Assembly (NCBI GenBank): GCA_026417555.1
Contig: JAOADA010000003.1
Span: 210,814 to 274,813, forward strand
DNA from: Brevinematales bacterium
GTDB lineage: Bacteria > Spirochaetota > Brevinematia > Brevinematales > Thermospiraceae
Direction: 5' to 3'
DNA: 64,000 nt
Shown: one piece after another, positions 39,711 to 49,096 of the stretch
How the letters are laid out: each line of letters opens with the position of its first letter
Numbering within the stretch: position 1 is the stretch's first letter
Notes under the pieces: model-generated
What the model saw: only the letters and a program-made list of their open reading frames with translations
What the model was told of the DNA's origin: nothing
Database searches by the model: none
Made by a program: the position numbers and the translations under genes

Positions 39711-42317
39711 TTACCCTAAACGTTGGCGCATACGAACAAGAAAATTAAGTGCCTCAATAGGGGTTATCTGATTGAGATCAAGTTTTTTGATTTCCTTAGC
39801 CAACCAGTCATAATGTGGCATGACAGCTTCCTCAAAGAGAAGCCCCTCTTTTTCCCTTTTCCCATGATAACGACGAGAGAACTCCGTTTCTATCTCCACC
39901 TGGGCTTTGGCCCCTTCCTTCTCAAGGGTCTGGAGGATCGTGTATGCCCGTTCAATGACCTCCATAGGAATACCTGCCAGCCTTGCAACATGGATTCCAT
40001 AACTTTTGTCAGCCGCCCCTGGAATTACCTTACGAAGAAATACAAGGTTTTCATTCTGTTCTCTCACTGCCACGGTGTAGTTTTTGATACCAGGTTTTTC
40101 CCCAAGTTGAGTCAACTCATGATAATGGGTAGCAAAGAGTGTACGAGCCTTTTTTTCCGGGTGATCTGCAAGATACTCAATCACTGCCCAAGCAATTGAA
40201 AGCCCATCATACGTTGAAGTACCTCGACCAAGCTCATCCATGATAACCAGGCTTCGTGGAGTAGCGTACGCAAGAATACGGGCTGCTTCTTGCATTTCCA
40301 CAAGAAAGGTTGACAAACCCTGAGAAAGGTTGTCCGACGCCCCAATTCTGGTGAAGATCTTGTCCACCACCCCAATATGGGCCTCCTTTGCTGGCACAAA
40401 AGATCCCATTTGGGCCATCAGTACAATCAACGCATTTTGTCGAAGATAGGTAGATTTCCCTGCCATATTGGGTCCCGTAAGAATAAGAAGAAAATCATTC
40501 TCATCCATCAAGGTATCATTGGGAACAAACAAACTTGGGCCAAGGGATTGCTCTACAACAGGGTGTCGTCCATCAACAATCTTGAGAACCTTGCGCTCGG
40601 AAAGCACGGGACGAGTATAATGTCTGTCCACAGCCAGAAAAGCCAGGGTAGTGATAACGTCAAGATAAGCCACTTTTTCCGCCACTTCAGCCAAAAGACG
40701 GCTATAGGTCAAAACATTTTCCACCACCTGTCGGAAAATTTCTTCCTCAAGCTTGGCTATCCTTTCCGAGGCACTTGCTACCTTTGCCTCATATTCCTCG
40801 AGTTCCGGCAGAGTATAACGCTCAGCATTCACAAGACTCTGCTTTCGGATATAGTCAGGAGGCACAAGGTGGGTATTAGCCTTGCTCACCTCGATAAAAT
40901 AACCGAACACATTATTGTATCGTACCTTAAGAGAGGCAATTTTTGTTCGCTCTCGTTCCCGCTCTTGAAGACGAAGAATAAAATCTCTCCCCTCTCGAAG
41001 AAGATATCGAAGATCATCCAGATCCTTATGATACCCCTCCCGAATAACCTCTCCCTGAAATGTCGAAGGAGGATCCTCAGAAATAGCCTTAAAAAGAAGG
41101 GTAGTCATCTCTCGCAGGGAGGCTTCGGCCGTTTCATGGGAAAATTCCTCCAGCTTGAGATACGGAAGAAGTGAAAGAACCGTCGTAAGACTCTCCCTAA
41201 GCTGAACAAGATCACGAGGAATCATCTTGCCAAGTTCCAAACGGGTATGAAGACGTTCCAGATCTGTCACAGAACGAAGTGTCTGACGAATCTGCGAGGT
41301 TTTCACCCCATCTTTCACAAAACGCTCTACATCTTCAAGTCTTTGTTCAATGAGAGAAATTTGAGACAAGGGATGGAGAATCCATCTTTTCAAAAGTCGT
41401 GCACCCATCGGGGTGAGCGTCTCATTTAAAACCTCAAAGAGGGTATGCCTCGAAGAACCATCCCAGAGGTTGGTCGTGAGTTCCAGGTTACGGATAGTAA
41501 AATCATCCATCTCTACATAGAGGGAGGACTCCACCACTTGAATCCGATCAAGAAGCCGAGAAAAATTCCTCTTGAGGTTGGGATTTCCCACTTGGGTCTC
41601 CTCGAAATACCGAAAAACCCCCACCAACCCCTTGAGAAGCCCCTTTTTCTGAAACCTTTTCTCAAGAGACGTTCCTATTTCCCGCGACAAATAAGCCTCA
41701 TCAAAATACCATGCCGGCATAGGTTGGGTAAGTATCCCCGTCTGAGCCAGGAAATGCGTCCACCCTTTCCAAGAGTTGAGTTCCTCTCGGTAAAGGCATT
41801 CCACAGGTTGATACCGCACCCATTCATCCTGGATAGCTCGCAATACATCCGAGGGAGATCCCGTCAACACATGACCATACATATCCCCTGTCGAGAGGTC
41901 TCCCATCCAGAGGAAGTACTCGCTTCCCTCGTGATAAAGCACTGCCAAATACTGATTGAAAACCCCTCCCATCTCAGGAGAAAGAAGAGTAGCGGGAGTA
42001 ATAATCTCTACAATATCCCGCCTCACTAACTTTTTCGCTTTCGAAGGATCCTCCAACTGCTCGCAGATAGCCACTTTTTGATTATGTTTCACCAATTTTT
42101 GGATGTAGTGTTGAGCTGCATGAAAGGGAAAACCTGCCATAGGCATCTCATTGCGAGAAGTGAGAGCAATATTCAGTATCTGCGAAGCTACCTTGGCATC
42201 CTCATAAAACATCTCATAGAAATCACCTACCCGAAAGAGAAGAATCTTGTCGGGATGGCGGGCCTTGATCTCTCGATACTGCCGCATCATAGGGGTAAGA
42301 GAATCGAGATCATGCAT
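39711..42317 (-). CDS. mutS: DNA mismatch repair protein MutS
   Basis: MutS recognises base mismatches and short loops. The 868 residues start with the mismatch-binding domain (LLFRVGDFYEMFYEDA with the Phe-x-Glu motif), continue with connector, lever and clamp domains, and end with the ATPase: Walker A GPNMAGKSTYLRQ, VDKIFTRIGASDNLSQGLST, VIMDELGRGTSTYDG and FATHYHELTQL. Length and the N-terminal domain identify MutS1 rather than MutS2. The start is preceded by GGGAGGTAG. It lies 45 bases after accB and is probably cotranscribed. Confidence 0.97.
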   Translation of the reverse strand: MHDLDSLTPMMRQYREIKARHPDKILLFRVGDFYEMFYEDAKVASQILNIALTSRNEMPMAGFPFHAAQHYIQKLVKHNQKVAICEQLEDPSKAKKLVRRDIVEIITPATLLSPEMGGVFNQYLAVLYHEGSEYFLWMGDLSTGDMYGHVLTGSPSDVLRAIQDEWVRYQPVECLYREELNSWKGWTHFLAQTGILTQPMPAWYFDEAYLSREIGTSLEKRFQKKGLLKGLVGVFRYFEETQVGNPNLKRNFSRLLDRIQVVESSLYVEMDDFTIRNLELTTNLWDGSSRHTLFEVLNETLTPMGARLLKRWILHPLSQISLIEQRLEDVERFVKDGVKTSQIRQTLRSVTDLERLHTRLELGKMIPRDLVQLRESLTTVLSLLPYLKLEEFSHETAEASLREMTTLLFKAISEDPPSTFQGEVIREGYHKDLDDLRYLLREGRDFILRLQERERERTKIASLKVRYNNVFGYFIEVSKANTHLVPPDYIRKQSLVNAERYTLPELEEYEAKVASASERIAKLEEEIFRQVVENVLTYSRLLAEVAEKVAYLDVITTLAFLAVDRHYTRPVLSERKVLKIVDGRHPVVEQSLGPSLFVPNDTLMDENDFLLILTGPNMAGKSTYLRQNALIVLMAQMGSFVPAKEAHIGVVDKIFTRIGASDNLSQGLSTFLVEMQEAARILAYATPRSLVIMDELGRGTSTYDGLSIAWAVIEYLADHPEKKARTLFATHYHELTQLGEKPGIKNYTVAVREQNENLVFLRKVIPGAADKSYGIHVARLAGIPMEVIERAYTILQTLEKEGAKAQVEIETEFSRRYHGKREKEGLLFEEAVMPHYDWLAKEIKKLDLNQITPIEALNFLVRMRQRLG

Positions 42318-42362
42318 GACTACCTCCCGCCACGTCTTATAAAGAGGGGTGGCCCTCCTCGA

Positions 42363-42899
42363 CTACATCTTCTCCACAATAAAGAGTGGTTCACCAGCCT
42401 GAACAGGAGAGCCATTTGTTTTGAGGATCTGGACAATTCTTCCCTTGACCTCGGCCTTGATCTCATTCATCACCTTCATGGCCTCCACAATAGCCACCGT
42501 CGTATCAGGAGAAACCACATCCCCTACCTTCACGAAAGGTGGGGAATCCGGAGAAGGCGTTTCATAAAAGGTTCCCACAATAGGGGATTTCACTTTGAAG
42601 TATTTGGATTCATCATCATACTCAGAAGAAGAAGAAACCGCCGCAGGGGGTACAGAAGGAGTAACGGCTACGGCTTCTCCCCCTCCCTGCACAGAAGGAA
42701 CCGAAGGTTGAACAGGAGAGATCACAGAAACTGCAGGGGTTGCTGAAACCACTCCAGCAGGTGTCTCTTTCTTCCTTGAAACGCGGAAATATACATCCTC
42801 TCCCTCGGCAATCTCTATCTCTTCGATATTTGTTTCCTGAAAGAGAGATTTCACCTGTTTCAAAAACTGGCTATCAAAACCCATAATTTCCTTGGCCAT
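42363..42899 (-). CDS. accB: Acetyl-CoA carboxylase biotin carboxyl carrier protein
   Basis: AccB carries biotin between the two half-reactions of acetyl-CoA carboxylase. The 178-residue protein has an N-terminal helical part ([20 protein letters not shown]), a Pro/Val/Ser/Ala-rich linker of about 55 residues, and a biotinyl domain with [20 protein letters not shown] and the biotin lysine in [10 protein letters not shown]. The ATG follows GGAGGTGG. AccC, usually next to it, is absent; mutS follows instead. Confidence 0.95.
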   Translation of the reverse strand: MAKEIMGFDSQFLKQVKSLFQETNIEEIEIAEGEDVYFRVSRKKETPAGVVSATPAVSVISPVQPSVPSVQGGGEAVAVTPSVPPAAVSSSSEYDDESKYFKVKSPIVGTFYETPSPDSPPFVKVGDVVSPDTTVAIVEAMKVMNEIKAEVKGRIVQILKTNGSPVQAGEPLFIVEKM

Positions 42900-42927
42900 A
42901 TGCCACCTCCATATTTCCTTAGGATGT

Positions 42928-42956
42928 ATTATACACCACTTTCTCTTTTTCATCAA
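42928..42956 (-). promoter_or_regulatory. accB-mutS promoter
   Basis: TTGATG and a perfect TATAAT are 17 bp apart on the minus strand, 28 bases before the accB start. It is divergent from the GGDEF-EAL promoter. Confidence 0.7.
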
Positions 42957-42980
42957 GTCTCTTGCCCCTTCCGTGAAAAA

Positions 42981-43010
42981 TTGCTATATTTTCTTTTTCC
43001 TCATTATAAT
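42981..43010 (+). promoter_or_regulatory. Promoter placing +1 at or near the ATG (43017)
   Basis: TTGCTA and a perfect TATAAT are 18 bp apart. Only six bases lie between the -10 box and the ATG, as at 18114, which predicts a leaderless message. Confidence 0.55.
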
Positions 43011-43016
43011 AAAAGT

Positions 43017-44792
43017 ATGAAGGAAAAAACCGTTATCGATTTTGCTCTTCATACATGGACAGCGTCCATCGTCTCCTGGCTGGCAACCCTAATGGGGGTA
43101 ACAAGCCTTGTTTTTGGTATAGGAGCCATACTTTCTCTTGTTCCGGAATCCTCCTTGGGAATGGGCATTGTAGGCGTAGTGTGTGGGGTGTTATTTCTTG
43201 CCCTCGCCATTTATAGCTTTGTGAGACCAAACCGATACCATCCTCTTTTTTCACGAGCTCTTCTTCTTGTGTGGACAGCGTATTACCTTTGGCATATTTT
43301 CCTCTTCGACAACAATTTTCCTTATCATGCTCTTGTTTTTTTTGCTACGTTCTCTGGCTTGGCTTTCCTTTTGTTCCATATGAGAGAAGGAATACTCTGG
43401 CATATAGGGCTTTTTGTTGGAGAGGGTATCATCTTTTTGTTTACCCACAGTCCTTTTTTTAATCGAGGCATGGTAGTTTTCCAGCTCACTATCAGTATGT
43501 TATTTGCTCTGTTTGCGTGGCTTCTTGGCATCTCTCGTTCCCTTTTGGTACAGCGTCTGTACTTTCACCCTGTCACTCATCTTGCCAACCGAAACTACCT
43601 CATAGATCTCCTCCAACAAGACACTCTCTCTTGGCTCATGATCCTCAATATTAGCAACTTCAAGGAGTTCAATGACCTCTTTGGATTCAAAATTGGGGAC
43701 CGTATCCTCTCTGAAATAGCCTCCCGCCTGCGAACTCTCGGCGAGAAATATCGCCATCTTCTCATCTGCCATCTTCATAGCGACGAATTTGCCATCATTG
43801 GGCAAGAGAAATGGGATAGAACACTTCTTCAGGGACTCTGTGAAGAGCTTTACTGTCTCCTTGCGGAAAAACCCCTCTCTCTCCCCTCTCTCCCCCCTAT
43901 CCGCCTTACCTTTCATGCTGGTATCAGTGATCGCAAGGACAATCTGCTTGGAACAGCAGATATGGCATTTCGCTATGCTGTCAATCAGGGAAAATTTTAC
44001 GCCTTCTATGAGGAGAGCATGTTTGTTGTGAAGGCTTATGAGCACAACATCCAGGCCACTCTTCTTCTCCAAGACGCCATTGAAAACAACCGGATTGTTC
44101 CTTTCTTCCAGCCAATTGTGAATCTAGAAACAGGAAAAATTGAAAAATACGAGTGTCTTGCACGAATCGTAGACAGAAATGGCAGAACCTATGAGCCTAA
44201 ATTTTTTCTCTCCATTGCCCAGAGAAACCAACTCTATGCCGCTATCACCCGGACTATGGTGAAAAAGTGTTTTGACATCTTTTCCAAAATCGATAGTGAT
44301 TTTTCTCTCAATCTCTCCTACCAGGATCTTGTGGATCCAGAAACCCTCACGGTGATCTTTTCCGAATTGTCTACTCATCCAGAGGTTGCCTCTCGTTGTA
44401 TCTTTGAGATCGTTGAGGAAATGGCTATTCAAGACTTCCATGTAGTGGAAGAGTTCATCCATCGGGTGAAACAGTATGGAGCCAGAATAGCCCTGGATGA
44501 TTTTGGCAGTGGGTACTCCAATTTTGAGTACCTGGTCAAACTCCCTTTTGATTATATCAAGATCGATGGAACATTGATTGAGAGACTCCCTGAAGATCCA
44601 CGTTATCAGGCTGTAGTAGACAATATCGTCAATTTCTCCAAACAGGTAGGGAGCAAAACAGTCGCGGAGTTTGTCTCTTCAGAGGACGTTCACGTTCATA
44701 TCAAAAAGAGTCGTATCAACTATGGGCAAGGATACTACTATGGCAAACCAGAAAACTATCCCGCTTCTTCTAAAGACAGGCATTTTTCTTAA
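43017..44792 (+). CDS. Six-span membrane GGDEF-EAL protein
   Basis: This 591-residue protein probably degrades c-di-GMP. About six membrane spans fill residues 12-180. The GGDEF domain keeps HLANRNYLID and the FKEFNDLFGFKIGDRIL region but has HSDEF in place of GGDEF, so cyclase activity is doubtful. The EAL domain has ECLAR instead of EALxR yet retains other catalytic elements: NLSYQDL, FEIVEEM, ALDDFGSGYSN, DYIKIDG and GQGYYYGKP. The likely net role is a phosphodiesterase with a regulatory GGDEF. No ribosome site precedes the ATG. The following M23 gene starts inside its last 53 bases. Confidence 0.83.
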   Translation: MKEKTVIDFALHTWTASIVSWLATLMGVTSLVFGIGAILSLVPESSLGMGIVGVVCGVLFLALAIYSFVRPNRYHPLFSRALLLVWTAYYLWHIFLFDNNFPYHALVFFATFSGLAFLLFHMREGILWHIGLFVGEGIIFLFTHSPFFNRGMVVFQLTISMLFALFAWLLGISRSLLVQRLYFHPVTHLANRNYLIDLLQQDTLSWLMILNISNFKEFNDLFGFKIGDRILSEIASRLRTLGEKYRHLLICHLHSDEFAIIGQEKWDRTLLQGLCEELYCLLAEKPLSLPSLPPIRLTFHAGISDRKDNLLGTADMAFRYAVNQGKFYAFYEESMFVVKAYEHNIQATLLLQDAIENNRIVPFFQPIVNLETGKIEKYECLARIVDRNGRTYEPKFFLSIAQRNQLYAAITRTMVKKCFDIFSKIDSDFSLNLSYQDLVDPETLTVIFSELSTHPEVASRCIFEIVEEMAIQDFHVVEEFIHRVKQYGARIALDDFGSGYSNFEYLVKLPFDYIKIDGTLIERLPEDPRYQAVVDNIVNFSKQVGSKTVAEFVSSEDVHVHIKKSRINYGQGYYYGKPENYPASSKDRHFS

Positions 44793-46008
44793 GTTTTTTT
44801 GGATAAGTTGTGCTCTGTATGGTCTGTATTGGAATGGCAGTAGCCCTCTTCCCCTCCCTTTTGCAGAAGAGGGGGCACAGCGGGTGGTTCTTGACATTCC
44901 TTCCATCACGAATATCGTGCTCTCATTCACGTATGTGAGTAACCTTCTCGTCATTCAGCCACTTCTTTCGCCCCCGAAAGAAACCCTGAGGGATGGTTAC
45001 CTCAGAATCATCTACCCCTGGAAAGAGGTTTCGTATGCCATTCGGCTGGTAACCCTTCCCCCGGAGGTTTCGCTTCTCCATACGCCTTCCCTTGGTCGAG
45101 GGAAAAGCGGGCTTTTTCTCTATCGGGTTACCTCATATGCTCCCTACCAAACCTGGATAGTGGACAGTACTGGCCTGGTGTATCACCCCTATCACCACGA
45201 TGAAATATGGATGACCATTCTGGGGTGGCCTCTCAGTGCTTCCTCATACCATCTCAAGGTTGTGGTCGAAGACGCCGCAAAAAACCGTGTCGAAAAACTC
45301 ATCCCTCACGTCCCTCTCAAAACAAGCTATCGGATCCGCACTATTCCGTTATCCTCTGATTTTTCAAAACAACAGGGGGCTGAGGTCAATCTCACCAACC
45401 TCACGCAGGACCCTATCAAAAACTATGAGGCTCTCATGAAAGAGTTTGCCAAATACACCAAGGTAAGCATCTTCGACCTCACCTATAAGCGGCCCTCCAC
45501 AGGCATCTCCTTTTTCACCAATCTGGGTTTCTTGCCCCTCTCGGAGTACACCCTCTCAAGCCTTTTTGGGGATGAACGGCGTTTTGTCCTTGAGGGCAAA
45601 GTAGTCAGAAGTTCCTATCACAACGGAATTGATTTCGTAGCCCCATCAAATACGCCTGTTTTTTCTCCGTGGGGGGGAAGAGTGATTTTTGCTGATTACA
45701 ACGGGGCAGGGGGAAATACCATCGTGGTTGATCATGGACTCGGTTTGTATGCTATCTACATGCACCTCGAACGTATCGAGGTCAAAGCGGGGGAGATCCT
45801 TTCCCCTGGTCAGACCATAGGTGTCATCGGAAAATCAGGCTATTCCACAGGTATCCATCTCCATGTGGGGCTTTCTGTCCAGGGAAGATATGTTGACCCT
45901 TCTGATTGGACAAACAAAGCATGGATTGAACAAACCCTCATTCTCCCCCTGCAGCAGCACACACGCACACAAAAGGGGGAAGTTTCTCTCTTCCCCACAA
46001 ATGAGTAA
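44740..46008 (+). CDS. M23 family peptidase with large N-terminal domain
   Basis: The 422-residue protein has an N-terminal hydrophobic segment (about 12-30, IFLKFFWISCALYGLYW) that is a signal anchor, then about 250 residues of beta-rich sequence without a family I recognise, and an M23 domain at about 285-395. The zinc motifs are HNGIDFVAP and GIHLHVGL. It should act on peptidoglycan in the periplasm. The chosen ATG has AAGGAT upstream and overlaps the GGDEF-EAL gene by 53 bases. Nine bases separate it from the metallopeptidase-barrel gene, so the three form one operon. Confidence 0.82.
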   Translation: MANQKTIPLLLKTGIFLKFFWISCALYGLYWNGSSPLPLPFAEEGAQRVVLDIPSITNIVLSFTYVSNLLVIQPLLSPPKETLRDGYLRIIYPWKEVSYAIRLVTLPPEVSLLHTPSLGRGKSGLFLYRVTSYAPYQTWIVDSTGLVYHPYHHDEIWMTILGWPLSASSYHLKVVVEDAAKNRVEKLIPHVPLKTSYRIRTIPLSSDFSKQQGAEVNLTNLTQDPIKNYEALMKEFAKYTKVSIFDLTYKRPSTGISFFTNLGFLPLSEYTLSSLFGDERRFVLEGKVVRSSYHNGIDFVAPSNTPVFSPWGGRVIFADYNGAGGNTIVVDHGLGLYAIYMHLERIEVKAGEILSPGQTIGVIGKSGYSTGIHLHVGLSVQGRYVDPSDWTNKAWIEQTLILPLQQHTRTQKGEVSLFPTNE

Positions 46009-46017
46009 GGAGAAGGT

Positions 46018-48804
46018 ATGAAAAAACTTCTTGTATGGTTGTGGTGTATCCTGCCCCTCGTGGGATATGGTTTTGGGAAAAACAAAGTCATCTACTATAG
46101 TTATGATTGGACAATTGCCTTTTCCCCACACTTTGAGCTTTATATCCCCAAAACACATACCAACCTTATGACAGAAACCCTGGCCATCCTTGAAGAGGCC
46201 TATCACCATCATGAGGTATTCTTTGGACATAGCCTTAAGAAAAAAATCCAGGTGATTCTTTATCCGAACCAGATCGACTTTCTCAAAAACAATATCATCC
46301 CATGGACTGAGAGGGGGACTGAGGGTTTTACCGAGCTTTCCCGAGGCCGTGTGGCCCTTTATTATACCCCCAAACGCTCTGAGATGAAACACTACATTTA
46401 CCACGAGTTGGCCCACGTTTTCCAACTCTCTCTCTGGTCTGATCCTGAGAAAGGGGGAATTTCCTTCATGAACGTCCCCCTCTGGGTCGTCGAAGGAGCC
46501 GCCGAATGGGCATCCGTAGGAGCCACACGAGAGGGAGATAGGTACGTAGCCAACCTTCTCTATCGTGGAAAACTCCCCACCCTCTCCCAACTCAATGAAC
46601 TCTCTCGCCTGGAACCCTATCAGTACTATCTTGTTTACAAAATGGGGGCTCTCTTTTATGCCTTTGCCGAAGAAAAATGGGGCAAGGAATTTTTTCGCTC
46701 CCTTGTCCACGCCCTTGCCAAAAAACGCTTCTGGAACAAGGTCCTCTCTGAAGATTTTGGAACAAGCGAGGAAGCCCTTTCCCGAGAGTTTCGAGAGTTT
46801 GTAAGCAAACGCTATTTTCCTCTCTACCCGGCATCTCAGGTGCCAAAAAAAATTCATGAAAAAGAAACTTTTGAGGCCCATATCCTTTGGATAAATTCTC
46901 ACGAGTTTCTTACGATGGGGGTGGATAGGTATTATCCCACCTATCTTCTTTACAACACCAATACAGGCTCAAGAAAAGTCCTTGACAAAATGGGGGTAAG
47001 CGAACAAAATCTTTACTTCCAATACCAGAGAAACCACCTCTCAAAAAGTACCAATGGTTTGGCCTGTTGGCTTGTAGAAGGGGGAGACAGATACCGCCTT
47101 GTGATTTACGATATTCAGAAAAAACGCAAAACCACCCATACCCTACCTTATCGAGTATTTTCCTCTCCGGATATTTCTCCTTCGGGTGATGAGGTGGTTT
47201 TCATAGCCCTTGAGGGCAAAAAACACATCCTTGCTCTCTACAACCTCCGTACTCATCAAACGACCCCATTAGTGGAGAGCATCTATGTTATGGACTCTCC
47301 TCGATGGATGAGTAAACACCACATCGTTGTTTCTGCAAATTTTCACCATGGAGAAGAGAGTGAAAACATGGATCTCTACCTGTACGATACCCAAGAAAAA
47401 CGGTGGTTATGGAGAATGGATAGCGGTGAGAGTGATGAAATGCCCTTTGTTTGGGAATACGAGGGCAAAAAAGCTATTCTTTTCATTCAACAAGGCTTTT
47501 TCCCTTCTGTGTGTGTGTATGAACCAGAAAATCGTCGCCTCTTCTCCCTGTATACCCATCCGGGAGAGATGAGCTTCCCTGTTATGGAAGGAAAAGACCT
47601 CTACCTCACCCTCTATGACGCTGGAACTATGGCCATCTATCACATCCCATGGGAAAAAGAAACCTCCAAATCTCCCCTGGTAGAAGAAAATCTCTTTTCC
47701 ATGCCCCTTGCCGAACCAAAAACCCTTGAACCATTCGCCGTCAAACCCTACACCTACAACCTATACCCTGATAGCCTTTTTTTCATTATGAGTCTTAACT
47801 CGTATGGAGACTTTGGGTTGGCTGGCATTTTTGCAGGGAGTGACACACTGGGTGATCACCAGGTATATGCCCTTGTGGATTCTATCTTTGTGGGGGCTGA
47901 TCCCCGCCTCGCCGGCTGGAACTTCGAGGTTGCGTACTTTTTTCTCAAGTACCGCCATCAGATAGGTTTTCGTCTCCTTCATTACAACAATCTCTTCTAT
48001 GAGTGGATCCAATTTCCGGACTTCTATCAGGTAGGTCTGAGTTATTTTGACAAATGGCAGAGTGATTTTCTCTATTCTTACTCCTTCTCCACCTTTCAAC
48101 GATTTGATGGCATGGTAAGCTACCGCACCATCACGTACCCCTTGGTAGAAAACCGGCAACTCATCCTCACCAATGCTCAGGAGGCTTTTGTTTCGGGAGC
48201 ATACGTCTTTGACAACGCCTTAGATTCAGGAATTGGGCCATTGGATGGGATTCGTATGGCGTTTTCCCTAGAGCAAGTTCTTCCGTTCAATGCATTGGGT
48301 GGTTTTGCTACGCGATGTGTGGGGGACTTGCGTGGCTACCTCATGATTGTCCCTGGATATGGCGTGGCAACCCGACTGGCTGGGGGAACAATCTTCAATT
48401 ATGATCCCCAACGTTTTCCACAGCTCTTTTTCTTAGGGGGACATAACTCTATTCGTGGATATCCATATGGGGTTTTTCGTGGAGATACTGCTGTGGTATG
48501 GAACACAGAGTTTCGTTTCCCTATGATCCGCTATTGGCAGTTGGGGTTCCCCCCCATTGTGCTTCCCACCATCTGGGGGGTAGGATTCGTTGATGTGGGG
48601 GCAATTGCCAATCGTCACACACTCTCTACGTTTCGAGCAAAAAGAGACGACGGAAGATTTGAAAATATCCTTGCGAGCTGCGGAGTAGGTTTTAGGCTTG
48701 TCTTGGGTGGAGAGATCAAGCTTATGTGGAATATTGCTTACCCGTATGATGGGGTATATTTTCACCCCGCTGTCCATGAAATTGTGATTGCTCGGGATTT
48801 TTAA
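46018..48804 (+). CDS. Gluzincin peptidase, beta-propeller and Omp85-type barrel fusion
   Basis: This 928-residue secreted protein begins with a signal peptide (MKKLLVWLWCILPLVGYGFG). Residues about 30-265 form a gluzincin-like metallopeptidase: HELAH at 129-133 gives two zinc ligands and a general base, and Glu159 in VVEGAAEWAS is the likely third ligand. Residues about 280-590 show TolB/WD40-like blade repeats (SSPDISPSGDEVVFIALEGK, DSPRWMSKHHIVVSANF). The last 300 residues look like an Omp85/D15 outer-membrane barrel, with FLGGHNSIRGYPYG, FRGDTAVVWNTEFRFPM and a C-terminal phenylalanine. It would place a peptidase in the periplasm on a BamA/TamA-like barrel. The start follows AAGGAG. No POTRA domains are seen. 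Confidence 0.8.
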   Translation: MKKLLVWLWCILPLVGYGFGKNKVIYYSYDWTIAFSPHFELYIPKTHTNLMTETLAILEEAYHHHEVFFGHSLKKKIQVILYPNQIDFLKNNIIPWTERGTEGFTELSRGRVALYYTPKRSEMKHYIYHELAHVFQLSLWSDPEKGGISFMNVPLWVVEGAAEWASVGATREGDRYVANLLYRGKLPTLSQLNELSRLEPYQYYLVYKMGALFYAFAEEKWGKEFFRSLVHALAKKRFWNKVLSEDFGTSEEALSREFREFVSKRYFPLYPASQVPKKIHEKETFEAHILWINSHEFLTMGVDRYYPTYLLYNTNTGSRKVLDKMGVSEQNLYFQYQRNHLSKSTNGLACWLVEGGDRYRLVIYDIQKKRKTTHTLPYRVFSSPDISPSGDEVVFIALEGKKHILALYNLRTHQTTPLVESIYVMDSPRWMSKHHIVVSANFHHGEESENMDLYLYDTQEKRWLWRMDSGESDEMPFVWEYEGKKAILFIQQGFFPSVCVYEPENRRLFSLYTHPGEMSFPVMEGKDLYLTLYDAGTMAIYHIPWEKETSKSPLVEENLFSMPLAEPKTLEPFAVKPYTYNLYPDSLFFIMSLNSYGDFGLAGIFAGSDTLGDHQVYALVDSIFVGADPRLAGWNFEVAYFFLKYRHQIGFRLLHYNNLFYEWIQFPDFYQVGLSYFDKWQSDFLYSYSFSTFQRFDGMVSYRTITYPLVENRQLILTNAQEAFVSGAYVFDNALDSGIGPLDGIRMAFSLEQVLPFNALGGFATRCVGDLRGYLMIVPGYGVATRLAGGTIFNYDPQRFPQLFFLGGHNSIRGYPYGVFRGDTAVVWNTEFRFPMIRYWQLGFPPIVLPTIWGVGFVDVGAIANRHTLSTFRAKRDDGRFENILASCGVGFRLVLGGEIKLMWNIAYPYDGVYFHPAVHEIVIARDF

Positions 48805-48840
48805 AAAAGAGCGGGGCCATCCCGGGGGAAGGATGACCCC
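48803..48840 (-). terminator. Terminator of tRNA-Gly
   Basis: On the minus strand GGGGTCATCC pairs with GGATGGCCCC (one mismatch) and is followed by GCTCTTTTTT. It overlaps the end of the plus-strand barrel gene, for which it has no T-run. Confidence 0.75.
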
Positions 48841-48901
48841 AAAGTTCAGGAGGTTATCTTAGAGGGAATGTGTGGGTTGTATACCAAAAAAGGAGGGCAA
48901 A

Positions 48902-48972
48902 AGCGGCCAGCGGGAATCGAACCCGCGCCATTAGCTTGGAAGGCTAAGGTACTACCACTGTACGATGGCCGC
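48902..48972 (-). tRNA. tRNA-Gly (TCC)
   Basis: Acceptor GCGGCCA pairs with TGGCCGC. The anticodon stem TTAGC/GCTAA encloses CTTCCAA with TCC at the centre. The T-loop is TTCGATT. It is a single-gene unit on the minus strand. Confidence 0.95.
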
Positions 48973-48985
48973 AGAGAGGATATAT

Positions 48986-49014
48986 AGTATAGCATATTTT
49001 GCGCATTTTGTCAA
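48986..49014 (-). promoter_or_regulatory. tRNA-Gly promoter
   Basis: Perfect TTGACA and TATACT are 17 bp apart on the minus strand, 13 bases before the tRNA. Confidence 0.75.
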
Positions 49015-49030
49015 ATCCGAGAAGGGAAGA

Positions 49031-49059
49031 TTGTATTTTTTCTCTCTTTTCCCTATACT
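49031..49059 (+). promoter_or_regulatory. Promoter of the SprA-like gene
   Basis: TTGTAT and TATACT are 17 bp apart, back to back with the tRNA-Gly promoter and 37 bases before the GTG start. Confidence 0.55.
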
Positions 49060-49096
49060 ATACCATACGAAGAAGAGAAGCTATGAGGGGCATCAG

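Noticed and set aside
39711..42317. MutS2-type protein
   Set aside because: The N-terminal mismatch-binding Phe-x-Glu domain is present and there is no C-terminal Smr domain, so it is MutS1.
48965..49096. ATG at 48965 as start of the SprA-like protein
   Set aside because: It lies inside tRNA-Gly and upstream of both promoters; the GTG at 49097 is followed directly by a signal peptide and has a ribosome site.
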